In this document: positions 1-7,945 of the stretch, piece after piece
How the letters are laid out: each line of letters begins with the position of its first letter
How positions within the stretch are numbered: the stretch's first letter is position 1
NCBI GenBank assembly: GCA_023395465.1
Contig: JAEWZE010000106.1
Coordinates: forward strand, 1-23,834
Length of the DNA stretch: 23,834 nucleotides
Direction: 5' to 3'
Origin: Pseudomonadota bacterium
GTDB lineage: Bacteria > Pseudomonadota > Gammaproteobacteria > Xanthomonadales > Xanthomonadaceae
The notes under the pieces: generated by a model
The model's input: only the letters and a program-made list of their open reading frames with translations
The model's database searches: none
Told to the model about the DNA's origin: nothing
Translations under genes and position numbers: made by a program

Positions 1-240
1 CTTCGAGACGTTCCGCTTCGAGGCGTTCCGCTTCGAGGCGTTCGGCTTCGAGTCGCTCCGCTTCGAGGCGTTCGGCTTCGAGTCGCTCCGCTTCGAGTCG
101 CTCCGCTTCGAGGCGTTCGGCTTCGAGTCGCTCGGCTTCGAGGCGTTCGGCTTCGAGGCGTTCGGCTTCGAGACGTTCGGCTTCGACGCGTTCGACTCCG
201 AGGCGTTCGGCTTCGAGACGCTCGGCCTCGAGGCGTTCGT
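1..240 (-). repeat. 15-bp tandem repeat, 16 units, encoding a (LEAER)n array in ChpA
   Basis: Sixteen contiguous 15-bp units run from position 240 to the window edge and probably beyond it. The plus-strand consensus is CTTCGAGGCGTTCGG. Read on the minus strand in the chpA frame, each unit encodes L-E-A-E-R. Variation is mostly silent (CGC/CGT/CGA for Arg, GAA/GAG for Glu, GCC/GCG for Ala). The units at 181-210 carry the only clear amino-acid changes (V for L and A, G for E). Positions 31-60 and 61-90 are an exact 30-bp duplication, which suggests recent slippage. A change of whole units would keep the reading frame. Confidence 0.95.
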
Positions 241-3220
241 TGTCGCCGGACCCGGGCTCCGAAGCTGCCGGCCCGGACAACTCCGGCCCGATCTGAAGAC
301 CGCTCTGGATAAAGGCGCCGTAGGCGCTCAGGTCTTCGGTGGTCAGCGAGGGCACGTCGGCGTCGGCAGCCTCCTCCATGCCCTGCGCGTCGACCAGCGC
401 GGCCAGGCCGCTCGCGGCCTCGGGCAGGCTGTCGCGCAGCGCGACCAGGCGCGCGGCCAGCGCATCCTGCGGAACCAGCGCAGGCGACGGCCCCTTCAGG
501 ATCTCGACCGTCGAGCGCACCGTCGCGGACAGCTCGGCGATCGCGTCGATCCCGTCTGGTACCGCCACCGCATGCGAGGCGAGCAGGCGCCGCGCGTAGT
601 GTTCGGCCGGTCCCAGCACGCTGTTGACGACCGGTACCTCGGTCATCGCGAACGCACCGTTCATGGTGTGCAGGGCGCGCAGCAAGGCGTCGCTGCCAAG
701 GGTCTCGCCGGCGCGCGCCTGCGCGACCCAGGCGTCGACCGTCTGCAGGTGGCCCTGCACTTCCACGTCGAGGATTTCCAGCAGCAGCGCATCGATGCTG
801 GCAGGCACGGGCGCGGGTGCCGGCTCGGCCGGCGGCGCAACCGTTTCCTGGGCGGGCGGCGCCGCGACAGGATCTTCCACCTGCGCCGGCGCGGCGGCGG
901 CGACCGCCTCGGGCGGCATGGCCTCGTCGCCGGCGGCAATCCGGTCGGCGGCGTCCTGCAGCGGCTGCAGGTCGGTGGTCAGGCTGCGCTCGCGACGCAA
1001 AGCAGCCTGCAGCTCGGGCAAGGTGTAGAACGCGCGGTCGACCATCGCGATCACCGCCGCGCTGGGCGGACGCGAGCGGTCGAGCACGCGGTTGAGCATG
1101 TTCTCGACCTTCCAGCTGAACTCGCCCAGCGCGCGCGCACCGACCAGCCGTCCACTGCCCTTGAGGGTATGGAACACGCGCCGGATCGGGCGCAGCCTTT
1201 CCATGTCCTCGGGCGCGGCGCGCCACAGCGGCAGCAGCCCGTCGAGGTTGTCGATCTCCTCGGCGAATTCCTCGAGGAAGACCTCGCGGATCTCCTCGTC
1301 GATTTCCTCGCCGACGGTCTCGAAGCCGCCGACGATCGGCGCCTCCGGCTCGGCGGGCGTGGTCCCGATTGCGGCGGACACGTCCGCTGGCAGGTCCGCA
1401 GGCGCAGTCACGGGCGGCGCTTCAGGCTGCGCAACCGGCTCGGCGGGGGTCGCGGCTTCGACCCGGGACACCGGCTCCACGGGCTCGACGGCGGCCGGCA
1501 CGTCCACGACGGACTTCACCGGCTCGGGCAGCGGCCAGTAGCCCAGCGCCTCGAGGCTGCCGCGGGCGATGTCGAGGATCTCGTCGCGGTTGCCGCGCTG
1601 CTCGCGCAGCGCCTCGAGGTAGTACTCCAGGCTCGCGAGCGCGTCCGCCAGCGTGTCCAGCTGGCGGCCGTTGGGCACGCGCTGGCGCGCGATCAGTTCG
1701 TGTTCGGTATAGCGGCTGACGGCGACCAGGTAGTCCGCCGGCAACGTCAGTTCCATCATCCGCAGCGCGCCGGCCACCTCGTCGAGCAGGCGCGGCACGT
1801 CGGTCAGCTGCTCGTGCTGCCAGCTGGTCTCGACGAAGGCGACCAGCGCCTGCCGGGCCTGCACGAAGTTGGCGATGGCCTCGCGCACGATGGTGTCGAC
1901 CACCTGTTGCGCCTCGCCGGCGAACAGTTCGCTGCCCGCGCCGGTGTCGACCGCTTCGGCGGCGCCCAGTCGCGCCACCTGATGGTCGAGCGATGCATCG
2001 ACATAGAGCAGCGCACCGGCCACGTCCAGCAGTGCATCCTCGTTCGCGGCGACGGCGCCGTCGAGGATCGCCTGCATCGTGTCGCGCTGCTGTTGCACCA
2101 CCTTGCGCGCGGCGCCCAGGCCGAGCATGCCGAGCGTGTCGGCCACGCGGCCGAGCGTCTCGGCGTGCGGCTGCAACGCGCCAAGGTCGTCCGACCCGGT
2201 GCGCAGGTGCAGGTCGAGCGCGTCCTTGACGTGCAGCAGGTCGTCCTTCACCTCGGCCGAGACCGTATCGAGCAGCGCGCGGTTGCGTCCGCTGATGCTG
2301 CCCTGGGCGTGTTCGAGCTCGGACTGGGTCGGCAGTGCCGCCTCCAGTTCGAAGAGCTGGCGCAGCTCGCGCAGCGCGGGATGGCTGTCGTCGGGATGGT
2401 GGGCGACGTGGTAGAGCAGCTGGCGCGTCGGCTCCTGGGCCGCCTCGCCATCGGCTTCCGCATAGCCGTTGTTGTCGAGCAGCGCGCGGCGCGTCTCGCG
2501 CTCCACGCCGGCGAACACCTTGCGCAGCGCGGACGAGACCGGCAGCGCACCATCGGCCAGTGCGCGCGCGACGCTGGACGCCACCCACAGCATGCGCTGC
2601 ACGGGCACCTGCCGCACATGGCCCAGCAGCGCATCGAGCGCCGGCGCCAGCGTCGACAGCTCCGCTGCCCCGGTGTGCTCCTGCCACTTCCCGATCTCGC
2701 GCTGCAGCGCCTCGAGCCGGGCCGGCATGTCGTCGTTGGACGCCGTCCGGTCGGCGGCGATGGCGCCTGGCAGCGGACGTTCCAGGTCCGGCGAGAACAG
2801 CACGCTTTCGCTGAGCAGGCTCTCATCGCGCGCGGCGCGCAGTTCGTTGAGCAGCGGCAGCAGCACGATCGGGATATCGCGGTGGCCGCCCTGCAGGCGC
2901 TCGAGGTAGTCGGGCAGCAGCACGATGCCGCGGAGCAGCGCCGCGCAGGCGCTGTCGCGCTCGCCGACGGTGCCGGCGTGCAGCGCCATTGCGACCTGTT
3001 CCATCTCCTCGGCCACCATCGCCGGGGCGTACAGCTCGACCATGCGCAGCGTGCCCTGCACCTGGTGCAGGTAGCCGGCGCACAGCCGCATCCGGCCGAC
3101 GTCGGCCGGATCGTCGACGTAGTCCTCCAGCTCGGCCTTGGCCAGGCGCAGCGTTTCGTCGAGCTCGGGCTTGATCCAGCCCAGCGCGGTGTGGTCGAGG
3201 GCTTCGCGCAGCGCAGTCAT
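1..3220 (-). CDS. chpA: ChpA/PilL-type hybrid chemotaxis histidine kinase, N-terminal 1073 residues (3' end outside window)
   Basis: This is the kinase of the type IV pilus chemosensory system, which phosphorylates PilG and PilH. The ATG at 3220 follows a GGGAAAG ribosome site. The frame stays open to the window edge, so the kinase core, CheW-like and receiver domains expected in the family are not visible. Several Hpt-like helical modules can be seen. An N-terminal one centres on H52 (HQVQGTLRM). A degenerate one has E481 in the histidine position (DEVAGALRMM). A canonical phosphotransfer module has H684 in HTLKGSGRLVG. A weaker one has H851 in HTMNGA. An Ala/Pro/Val-rich linker lies near residues 590-640. 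Residues 994-1073 are a LEAER pentapeptide array. The gene starts 79 bases after pilJ. Its identity is secure from operon context and Hpt content; the unseen C-terminus is inferred. Confidence 0.9.
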   Translation of the reverse strand, partial: MTALREALDHTALGWIKPELDETLRLAKAELEDYVDDPADVGRMRLCAGYLHQVQGTLRMVELYAPAMVAEEMEQVAMALHAGTVGERDSACAALLRGIVLLPDYLERLQGGHRDIPIVLLPLLNELRAARDESLLSESVLFSPDLERPLPGAIAADRTASNDDMPARLEALQREIGKWQEHTGAAELSTLAPALDALLGHVRQVPVQRMLWVASSVARALADGALPVSSALRKVFAGVERETRRALLDNNGYAEADGEAAQEPTRQLLYHVAHHPDDSHPALRELRQLFELEAALPTQSELEHAQGSISGRNRALLDTVSAEVKDDLLHVKDALDLHLRTGSDDLGALQPHAETLGRVADTLGMLGLGAARKVVQQQRDTMQAILDGAVAANEDALLDVAGALLYVDASLDHQVARLGAAEAVDTGAGSELFAGEAQQVVDTIVREAIANFVQARQALVAFVETSWQHEQLTDVPRLLDEVAGALRMMELTLPADYLVAVSRYTEHELIARQRVPNGRQLDTLADALASLEYYLEALREQRGNRDEILDIARGSLEALGYWPLPEPVKSVVDVPAAVEPVEPVSRVEAATPAEPVAQPEAPPVTAPADLPADVSAAIGTTPAEPEAPIVGGFETVGEEIDEEIREVFLEEFAEEIDNLDGLLPLWRAAPEDMERLRPIRRVFHTLKGSGRLVGARALGEFSWKVENMLNRVLDRSRPPSAAVIAMVDRAFYTLPELQAALRRERSLTTDLQPLQDAADRIAAGDEAMPPEAVAAAAPAQVEDPVAAPPAQETVAPPAEPAPAPVPASIDALLLEILDVEVQGHLQTVDAWVAQARAGETLGSDALLRALHTMNGAFAMTEVPVVNSVLGPAEHYARRLLASHAVAVPDGIDAIAELSATVRSTVEILKGPSPALVPQDALAARLVALRDSLPEAASGLAALVDAQGMEEAADADVPSLTTEDLSAYGAFIQSGLQIGPELSGPAASEPGSGDNERLEAERLEAERLGVERVEAERLEAERLEAERLEAERLEAERLEAERLEAERLEAERLEAERLEAERLEAERLEAERLE

Positions 3221-3299
3221 CGCTTTCCCTCGCGCTTGCCGGCGTGCATCGGCCTGCGACCGGTCGTCGTCGCGTTCATCCCGTGTCCTGGCTCCGTGC

Positions 3300-5321
3300 T
3301 CAGGCCGGCAGCTTGAAGTCGGCGACCGAGCGGCGCAGGTTGGCGGCCAGCTGCGCGAGGTTGCCGATCGACTGCGCCGTCTGGTTCGCGCCCTGCGAGG
3401 TCTGCGCGGTGATCGACTGGATCGTGTTCATGGTCTCGGTGATGTTGCTCGCCGCCGCCGACTGCTGTCTGGCGGCGGTGGAGATCCCGAGAATCAGGCT
3501 GGCGAGGTTGCTCGACACGTTTTCGATCTCGCCCAGCGCGGTACCCGCGTCCTCGGCCAGTCGCGCACCGGCGACCACTTCGGAGGTCGTCTGCTCCATG
3601 GAGCTGACCGCCTCGTTGGTATCGCTCTGGATGGTCTGCACCAGCGTTTCGATGCGCTTGGTCGCGTTGGACGCGCGTTCGGCCAGTCGCTGCACTTCGT
3701 CGGCCACCACCGCGAAGCCGCGGCCCGCCTCGCCCGCGGACGCCGCCTGGATGGCCGCGTTCAGCGCCAGGATGTTGGTCTGTTCGGAGATGTCGTTGAT
3801 CAGTTCCACGATCGAGCCGATCTCCTGCGAGCTTTCGCCCAGCCGCTTGATGCGCTTGGAGGTTTCCTGGATCTGGTCGCGGATCGAGTCCATGCCGGCG
3901 ATCGTCTCGCGCACCACGCCCGCGCCCTTGGTCGCGATCTGCACCGAGCGTTGCGCCACGTCGGCCGACTCGGCCGAGTTCTTCGAGACCTGGTCGATGC
4001 TCGAGGCGATTTCGGTGATGCGGTTGGAGGCGGAGTTGATCTCCTGCGCCTGGTGCTCGGCGGCCTCGGCCAGGTGCATGGCGGTGGCCTGCGTCTCCTG
4101 CGCACTCGATGCGACCTGCGCGGAAGTGTCGTTGATCGTACCGACCAGGTCGCGAAGGTTCTCGACCGCGAAGTTGATCGAGTCGGCGATGGCGCCGGTC
4201 ATGTCCTCGGTAACCGTGGCCTTGACCGTCAGGTCGTTCTCCGCGAGCGCGCCGATTTCGTCCAGCAGGCGCATGATCGCCTCCTGGTTGCGGTTGTTGA
4301 GCTCCATCGTGTCTTCGTAGCGCTTGCGCTGCGCGCGGTTCAGCGACCACAGCAGGCCGCCCAGCGAGAGGATCGCGAGCAGGCCGGAGATGATGCTGAT
4401 CCAGACGTTGCCGAGCACGCTCTTGTCGTTGAGCGAGCCGAACGCGGTGAAGGCCGAGAACAGGTCCTGCGCGTCCGACAGCAGCTTGTCGGAGCCGCTG
4501 GTCAGCGCGGCCGACGCGGCCTGCGCCTGGAACAGCGCCGGAGCGTTGGCGATGATCGCGTCCAGGTCCTGCTTCATCGCGGCCCAGCGCTCGGACGCCT
4601 GGGTCAGCGCGGAGACGGCGCCGCTGTTGCTCAGCGGCTGCACGTTCATCGCCTGGTCGCCCGCACGCAGGCCTTCGAGCACCTGCTCGAACACGCCCAC
4701 GTCGCGCGCCAGCGCGTCGCCGGCGATCGAGGCGCCGCTGCCGCCTGCCTGGATTTCCGCCACCCGGCGCGCCATGTTGCCGGCCAGCACGTTCTGGCGC
4801 AGCGCGATGTAGACCTGCGAGGCGGGCGAGCCGCTCGAGGACATCGCGCGCACCAGCTCGTCGAGCTGCGCCTGCAGCTGCGGGACCGCCTGGCTGAAGT
4901 TGTTGGCGTTCGCGGCGAAACCGCTGACGGCCTGTTCGCTGGCGGCGACCTGTTCGGCGCTGGCGGCCAGCGGTGTCCAGGTGGCGGTCACCGTCTGGAT
5001 CGGACCGGCCACGCCCGTGGTCGTGCCGAAGTTCGAGTTCAGCTGCTCGACGTCGCGGTCGATCTGCGCCTTGGTGTCCTTGAACGCCGCGAACGAGCCG
5101 GTGTCGCCCGCCACCGCTTCCCGGCCCTGGTTGGCCAGCCGCTGCGAGTTCACCTGCAGGCTCGAGGCCGCCGTGCTCGCGCCGCCCAGCCGCGCCGCCT
5201 TCCAGCCCGCGTAGCCGGTGTTGGCGCCGAAGATCACCAGCGTGGTGACCAGCGCCGCGATCCAGAAGTTGCTTCCCAGCCCGCGCCCCTTGCCGGCGAC
5301 CGTATCGACTACTGTGCTCAT
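3300..5321 (-). CDS. pilJ: PilJ, methyl-accepting chemotaxis protein of the twitching motility system
   Basis: This 673-residue inner-membrane chemoreceptor feeds the Pil-Chp pathway. The start is the ATG at 5321 after a GTAGGGACC ribosome site. A longer in-frame reading upstream is unlikely because it would overlap pilI. The first membrane segment is at about 19-38 and the second at about 306-326, so residues 40-300 form the periplasmic sensor. A HAMP-like linker spans about 328-400. A long cytoplasmic coiled coil follows, with the conserved hairpin tip at about 508-548, including ISEQTNILALNAAI and GRGFAVVADEV. That tip is the contact site for the kinase and CheW-type adaptors in this family. 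It ends soon after the coiled coil (FKLPA), with no CheR-tethering pentapeptide seen. It sits between pilI (43 bases away) and chpA (79 bases away). Confidence 0.95.
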   Translation of the reverse strand: MSTVVDTVAGKGRGLGSNFWIAALVTTLVIFGANTGYAGWKAARLGGASTAASSLQVNSQRLANQGREAVAGDTGSFAAFKDTKAQIDRDVEQLNSNFGTTTGVAGPIQTVTATWTPLAASAEQVAASEQAVSGFAANANNFSQAVPQLQAQLDELVRAMSSSGSPASQVYIALRQNVLAGNMARRVAEIQAGGSGASIAGDALARDVGVFEQVLEGLRAGDQAMNVQPLSNSGAVSALTQASERWAAMKQDLDAIIANAPALFQAQAASAALTSGSDKLLSDAQDLFSAFTAFGSLNDKSVLGNVWISIISGLLAILSLGGLLWSLNRAQRKRYEDTMELNNRNQEAIMRLLDEIGALAENDLTVKATVTEDMTGAIADSINFAVENLRDLVGTINDTSAQVASSAQETQATAMHLAEAAEHQAQEINSASNRITEIASSIDQVSKNSAESADVAQRSVQIATKGAGVVRETIAGMDSIRDQIQETSKRIKRLGESSQEIGSIVELINDISEQTNILALNAAIQAASAGEAGRGFAVVADEVQRLAERASNATKRIETLVQTIQSDTNEAVSSMEQTTSEVVAGARLAEDAGTALGEIENVSSNLASLILGISTAARQQSAAASNITETMNTIQSITAQTSQGANQTAQSIGNLAQLAANLRRSVADFKLPA

Positions 5322-5364
5322 GGTCCCTACCCCTGCCCCTGCTCTGTCTTGCTGGACGCGACCC

Positions 5365-5904
5365 TCAGGCCGCGGCTTGTCTGAACTCCGGCGTGCGCGC
5401 CAGCCTGGCCAGGCTGAACACACCCCACTCCTGGTCCGCGTTGCGGTAGGCGCGCTCGATGAAATGCACGTAGCGCCCCTGCGCGACCGGCTCGGTATCG
5501 ATCCGCTGCTCGTCGTGGAAGCCGCGCTGGCCGTACAGCTCGTCGATCGTCACCGCGACGTTGCCGTCGGGCTGGCGCACGATCAGCACCCGCTGCGATT
5601 CGTGCAGCACGGTGCGCTCGCCCTCGAGGAACTGGCGCAGGTCGACGATGGGCAGCAGGTTGCCGCGCACGTTGCCCACGCCCAGCATCCACGGCTGCGC
5701 CCCCGGCACCGGCGTGATCTGCGGCAGCGGCAGGATCTCCACCACCTCGTCGAAGCCCGACGCGAGCCTGCGCTCGCCGACCCGGTAGCCCACGCCGCGC
5801 CACAGGCCCGGTGCGTCGAACTGCTCCGGCAGGCCCGCGACGTGCGCAAGACTGCGCTGCTCGTAGTCGAGCAGCATCGCGAACGGGTCGCGATGCTGGT
5901 TCAT
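5365..5904 (-). CDS. pilI: PilI, CheW-like adaptor protein
   Basis: This 179-residue cytoplasmic adaptor is expected to link the PilJ hairpin tip to the ChpA kinase. A CheW fold covers roughly residues 35-175. Typical elements are a FDEVVEILPLPQITPVPG strand-and-loop, GVGNVRGNLLPIVDLRQFL, and RVLIVRQPDGNVAVTIDEL. The ATG at 5904 overlaps the pilH stop in an ATGA arrangement, so the two genes are probably translationally coupled. The extra N-terminal stretch (MNQHRDPFAMLLDYEQRS) resembles PilI proteins more than the short CheW of flagellar systems. Assignment to PilI rather than generic CheW relies on its place between pilH and pilJ. Confidence 0.93.
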   Translation of the reverse strand: MNQHRDPFAMLLDYEQRSLAHVAGLPEQFDAPGLWRGVGYRVGERRLASGFDEVVEILPLPQITPVPGAQPWMLGVGNVRGNLLPIVDLRQFLEGERTVLHESQRVLIVRQPDGNVAVTIDELYGQRGFHDEQRIDTEPVAQGRYVHFIERAYRNADQEWGVFSLARLARTPEFRQAAA

Positions 5905-6272
5905 CCCGCCGCCCCCAGCAGCCGGTTGACCTCGTTGACCAGCACGTCTTCCTTCACCGGCTTGACCAGGTAGCCCTTGGCGCCCTGGCGCATGCCCCAG
6001 GCCTGGTCGGTTTCCATGCCCTTGGTGCTCACGATCAGCACCGGGATCTCCTTGGTGCCGCCATCGCGGCCGAGCGCGCGCGTGGCCTGGAAGCCGTTCA
6101 TGCCCGGCAGCACCACGTCCATCAGGACCAGGTCGGGCATTTCGCGCTTGCAGGCCTCGATGCCGTCCTCGGCGCTGGACGCGGCCAGCACCTGGTGGCC
6201 GTTGCGTTCAAGCAGCTGGGTCAGCACCGCCGTATCGGTCGGCGAGTCTTCAATCAACAGGATTCGAGCCAC
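5901..6272 (-). CDS. pilH: PilH, single-domain response regulator
   Basis: This 123-residue receiver-only protein has the acidic pocket E8/D9, phosphoacceptor D52 (LVLMDVVLPGMNG), switch serine S82 and lysine K104 (YLVKPVK). It has no output domain, as in CheY. The chosen start is the GTG at 6272, giving V-A-R-I-L-L-I-E-D, because a GGGGGAAC ribosome site lies just upstream and longer in-frame readings would run into pilG. In the Pil-Chp model PilH acts opposite to, or as a phosphate sink for, PilG. It starts 14 bases after the pilG stop and its TGA overlaps the pilI ATG. Separation from PilG follows gene order and the shorter N-terminus. Confidence 0.92.
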   Translation of the reverse strand: MARILLIEDSPTDTAVLTQLLERNGHQVLAASSAEDGIEACKREMPDLVLMDVVLPGMNGFQATRALGRDGGTKEIPVLIVSTKGMETDQAWGMRQGAKGYLVKPVKEDVLVNEVNRLLGAAG

Positions 6273-6286
6273 GGCGGTTCCCCCTT

Positions 6287-6688
6287 TCACGCCTTGACAT
6301 GGGTACGGATCGCGTCGAGGAGTTCCTCGCGCGTGAATGGCTTGGTGACGTACTGCTCGGAGCCGACGATGCGGCCACGCGCCTTGTCGAACAGGCCGTC
6401 CTTGGAGGACAGCATGATCACCGGCGTGTTCTTGAACAGCTGGTTGTTCTTGATCAGCGCACACGTCTGGTAACCGTCCAGGCGCGGCATCATGATGTCG
6501 ACGAAGATGATCTGCGGCTTCTGGTCGGCGATCTTGGCCAGCGCCTCGAACCCGTCGACAGCCGTCACCACGTCGGCGCCTTCGCGCTTGAGCAGCGTCT
6601 CGGCGGTACGGCGGATCGTCTTCGAATCGTCGATGACCATCACCCGCAGGCCATCGAGGCTGCCGGCGCGGCTTTCGTGTTCCGTCAT
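6287..6688 (-). CDS. pilG: PilG, single-domain response regulator
   Basis: First gene of the twitching chemosensory operon, 133 residues. Receiver landmarks are D20/D21, phosphoacceptor D64 (IIFVDIMMPRLDG), S94 and K116 (YVTKPFTREEL). A 13-residue N-terminal extension (MTEHESRAGSLDG) precedes the first strand. The ATG at 6688 has a good GGAAGGAC ribosome site. In the family, phospho-PilG promotes pilus extension through the PilB ATPase pathway and feeds into cAMP or c-di-GMP control, depending on species. It is divergent from gshB across a 183-base intergenic region that holds a plausible promoter. Confidence 0.94.
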   Translation of the reverse strand: MTEHESRAGSLDGLRVMVIDDSKTIRRTAETLLKREGADVVTAVDGFEALAKIADQKPQIIFVDIMMPRLDGYQTCALIKNNQLFKNTPVIMLSSKDGLFDKARGRIVGSEQYVTKPFTREELLDAIRTHVKA

Positions 6689-6744
6689 GCGTCCTTCCCC
6701 GGGCGCGCAATCGCGGGCCACTGCCCGCATTGCCGCGATCGCCG

Positions 6745-6773
6745 TATATTCCAGCCTCGCGCCAGACTGTCAA
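6745..6773 (-). promoter_or_regulatory. Predicted sigma-70-type promoter for the pilGHIJ-chpA operon
   Basis: On the minus strand a perfect TTGACA lies at 6773-6768. It is followed by a 17-base spacer and AATATA (6750-6745), with TATA overlapping slightly downstream. The start of transcription would fall near 6738, leaving a 5' leader of about 50 bases before the pilG ATG at 6688. The -35 match is exact and the spacing is ideal; the -10 is only partly consensus, so its exact register is uncertain. This AT-rich patch stands out in very GC-rich surroundings. Confidence 0.55.
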
Positions 6774-6871
6774 GCGCCGATGAAGAAGATTGCGCAAGTT
6801 GGCGCCGCCACGAACGAAACCGGCGCGCGGCGACTGCTAACATTTGTCAGAAAGTGCCACTGGTGGGTCAT

Positions 6872-7825
6872 ATGCAGCTGAACGTGGTGGTGGTGATGGA
6901 TCCGATCGGGTCGATCAACATCGCAAAGGATTCGACATTCGCCATGCTGCTGGAGGCACAGCGGCGCGGGCATGCCCTGCGCTACGTGCAGCCGGGAAGC
7001 CTTGGCATGGTCCATGGCCAGGCGTACGCCAACCTCGCGCCGCTGACCGTGCGCGACGATCGCTCGGGCTGGTACGAACTGGGACCGTCATCACATCGTG
7101 CGCTGGGACCGGGCGATCTGGTGCTGATGCGCAAGGATCCGCCGGTGGACGCGGATTTCCTCCATGACACCCTGATCCTGGGCACCGCCCAGCGCCAGGG
7201 CGCGCTGGTGGTGAACGATCCGCGCGGGCTGCGCGACATGAACGAGAAGCTGGCCGCGCTCGAATTCCCGCAGTGCTGCCCGCCGACCGTGGTCAGCCGC
7301 GAGGCCGCCACGCTCAAGGCGTTCGTGGCCGAGCACGGCGACGCGGTGCTCAAGCCGCTGGACGGCATGGGCGGGCGCTCGATCTTCCGCGCCCGCACCG
7401 GCGACGCCAACCTCAACGTGATTCTGGAAACTCTCACCCAGGGCGGGCGCCACCTGGCCATGGCGCAGCGCTACCTCCCAGAGATCGTCGACGGCGACAA
7501 GCGCATCCTGCTGATCGACGGCGTCCCGGTGGACTACTGCCTGGCGCGGATCCCGCAGGGCGACGAGTTCCGCGGCAACCTGGCTGCCGGCGGCCGCGGC
7601 GAGGGCCGTCCCCTGAGCGAGCGCGACCGCTGGATCGCCGCCCAGGTCGGTCCCGAGGTGAGGCGGCGCGGCATGCGCTTCGTCGGCCTGGACGTGATCG
7701 GCGACTGGCTCACCGAGGTCAACGTCACCAGCCCGACCTGCATCCGCGAACTCGACGGCCAGTTCGGGCTGAATATCGCGGGGATGCTGTTCGATGCGCT
7801 GGAGGGCGGCGGCAAACCCGGATGA
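6872..7825 (+). CDS. gshB: Glutathione synthetase
   Basis: This 317-residue cytoplasmic ATP-grasp enzyme joins gamma-glutamylcysteine and glycine with ATP, the second step of glutathione synthesis. The ATG at 6872 gives MQLNVVVVMDPIGSINIAKD, which matches the N-terminal pattern of bacterial GshB (VMDPI.NINI.KD). Family landmarks are SFAMLLEAQRRG-like residues 21-33, KPLDGMGG (161-168, ATP-grasp glycine loop), the RGNLAAGGRG stretch near 234-243, and TEVNVTSPT (281-289) with the metal- and phosphate-binding Glu and Asn. Length equals the usual 315-320 residues. The ribosome site is weak (GGTGGG). It is divergent from pilG and is followed by a TonB-family gene after 120 bases; as I recall, this gene order is common in Xanthomonadaceae. 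Confidence 0.97.
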   Translation: MQLNVVVVMDPIGSINIAKDSTFAMLLEAQRRGHALRYVQPGSLGMVHGQAYANLAPLTVRDDRSGWYELGPSSHRALGPGDLVLMRKDPPVDADFLHDTLILGTAQRQGALVVNDPRGLRDMNEKLAALEFPQCCPPTVVSREAATLKAFVAEHGDAVLKPLDGMGGRSIFRARTGDANLNVILETLTQGGRHLAMAQRYLPEIVDGDKRILLIDGVPVDYCLARIPQGDEFRGNLAAGGRGEGRPLSERDRWIAAQVGPEVRRRGMRFVGLDVIGDWLTEVNVTSPTCIRELDGQFGLNIAGMLFDALEGGGKPG

Positions 7826-7945
7826 GGATCGCAGTCCGGGACGCGCGCGGGCAGCGGCCGGTGCCAACGCGGGCGCATTCGCGTAGCGTGGCGCGGCCGG
7901 CAACGCCGCCCCGCCCCTGATTCCGTCCGGTCCGCCTTTTCCATC

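Noticed and set aside
1..240. The 15-bp tandem array as a CRISPR array, integration site or origin iterons
   Set aside because: The units are contiguous without spacers, in frame within chpA, with mostly silent variation. This fits a coding repeat.
572..3316. A 914-codon open frame on the plus strand opposite chpA, plus a similar one at 3138-5384 opposite pilJ
   Set aside because: The product is rich in Arg, His, Gly, Gln and Val with no domain, which is the usual mirror of a GC-rich coding strand. The minus-strand readings give clear Hpt and MCP signatures.
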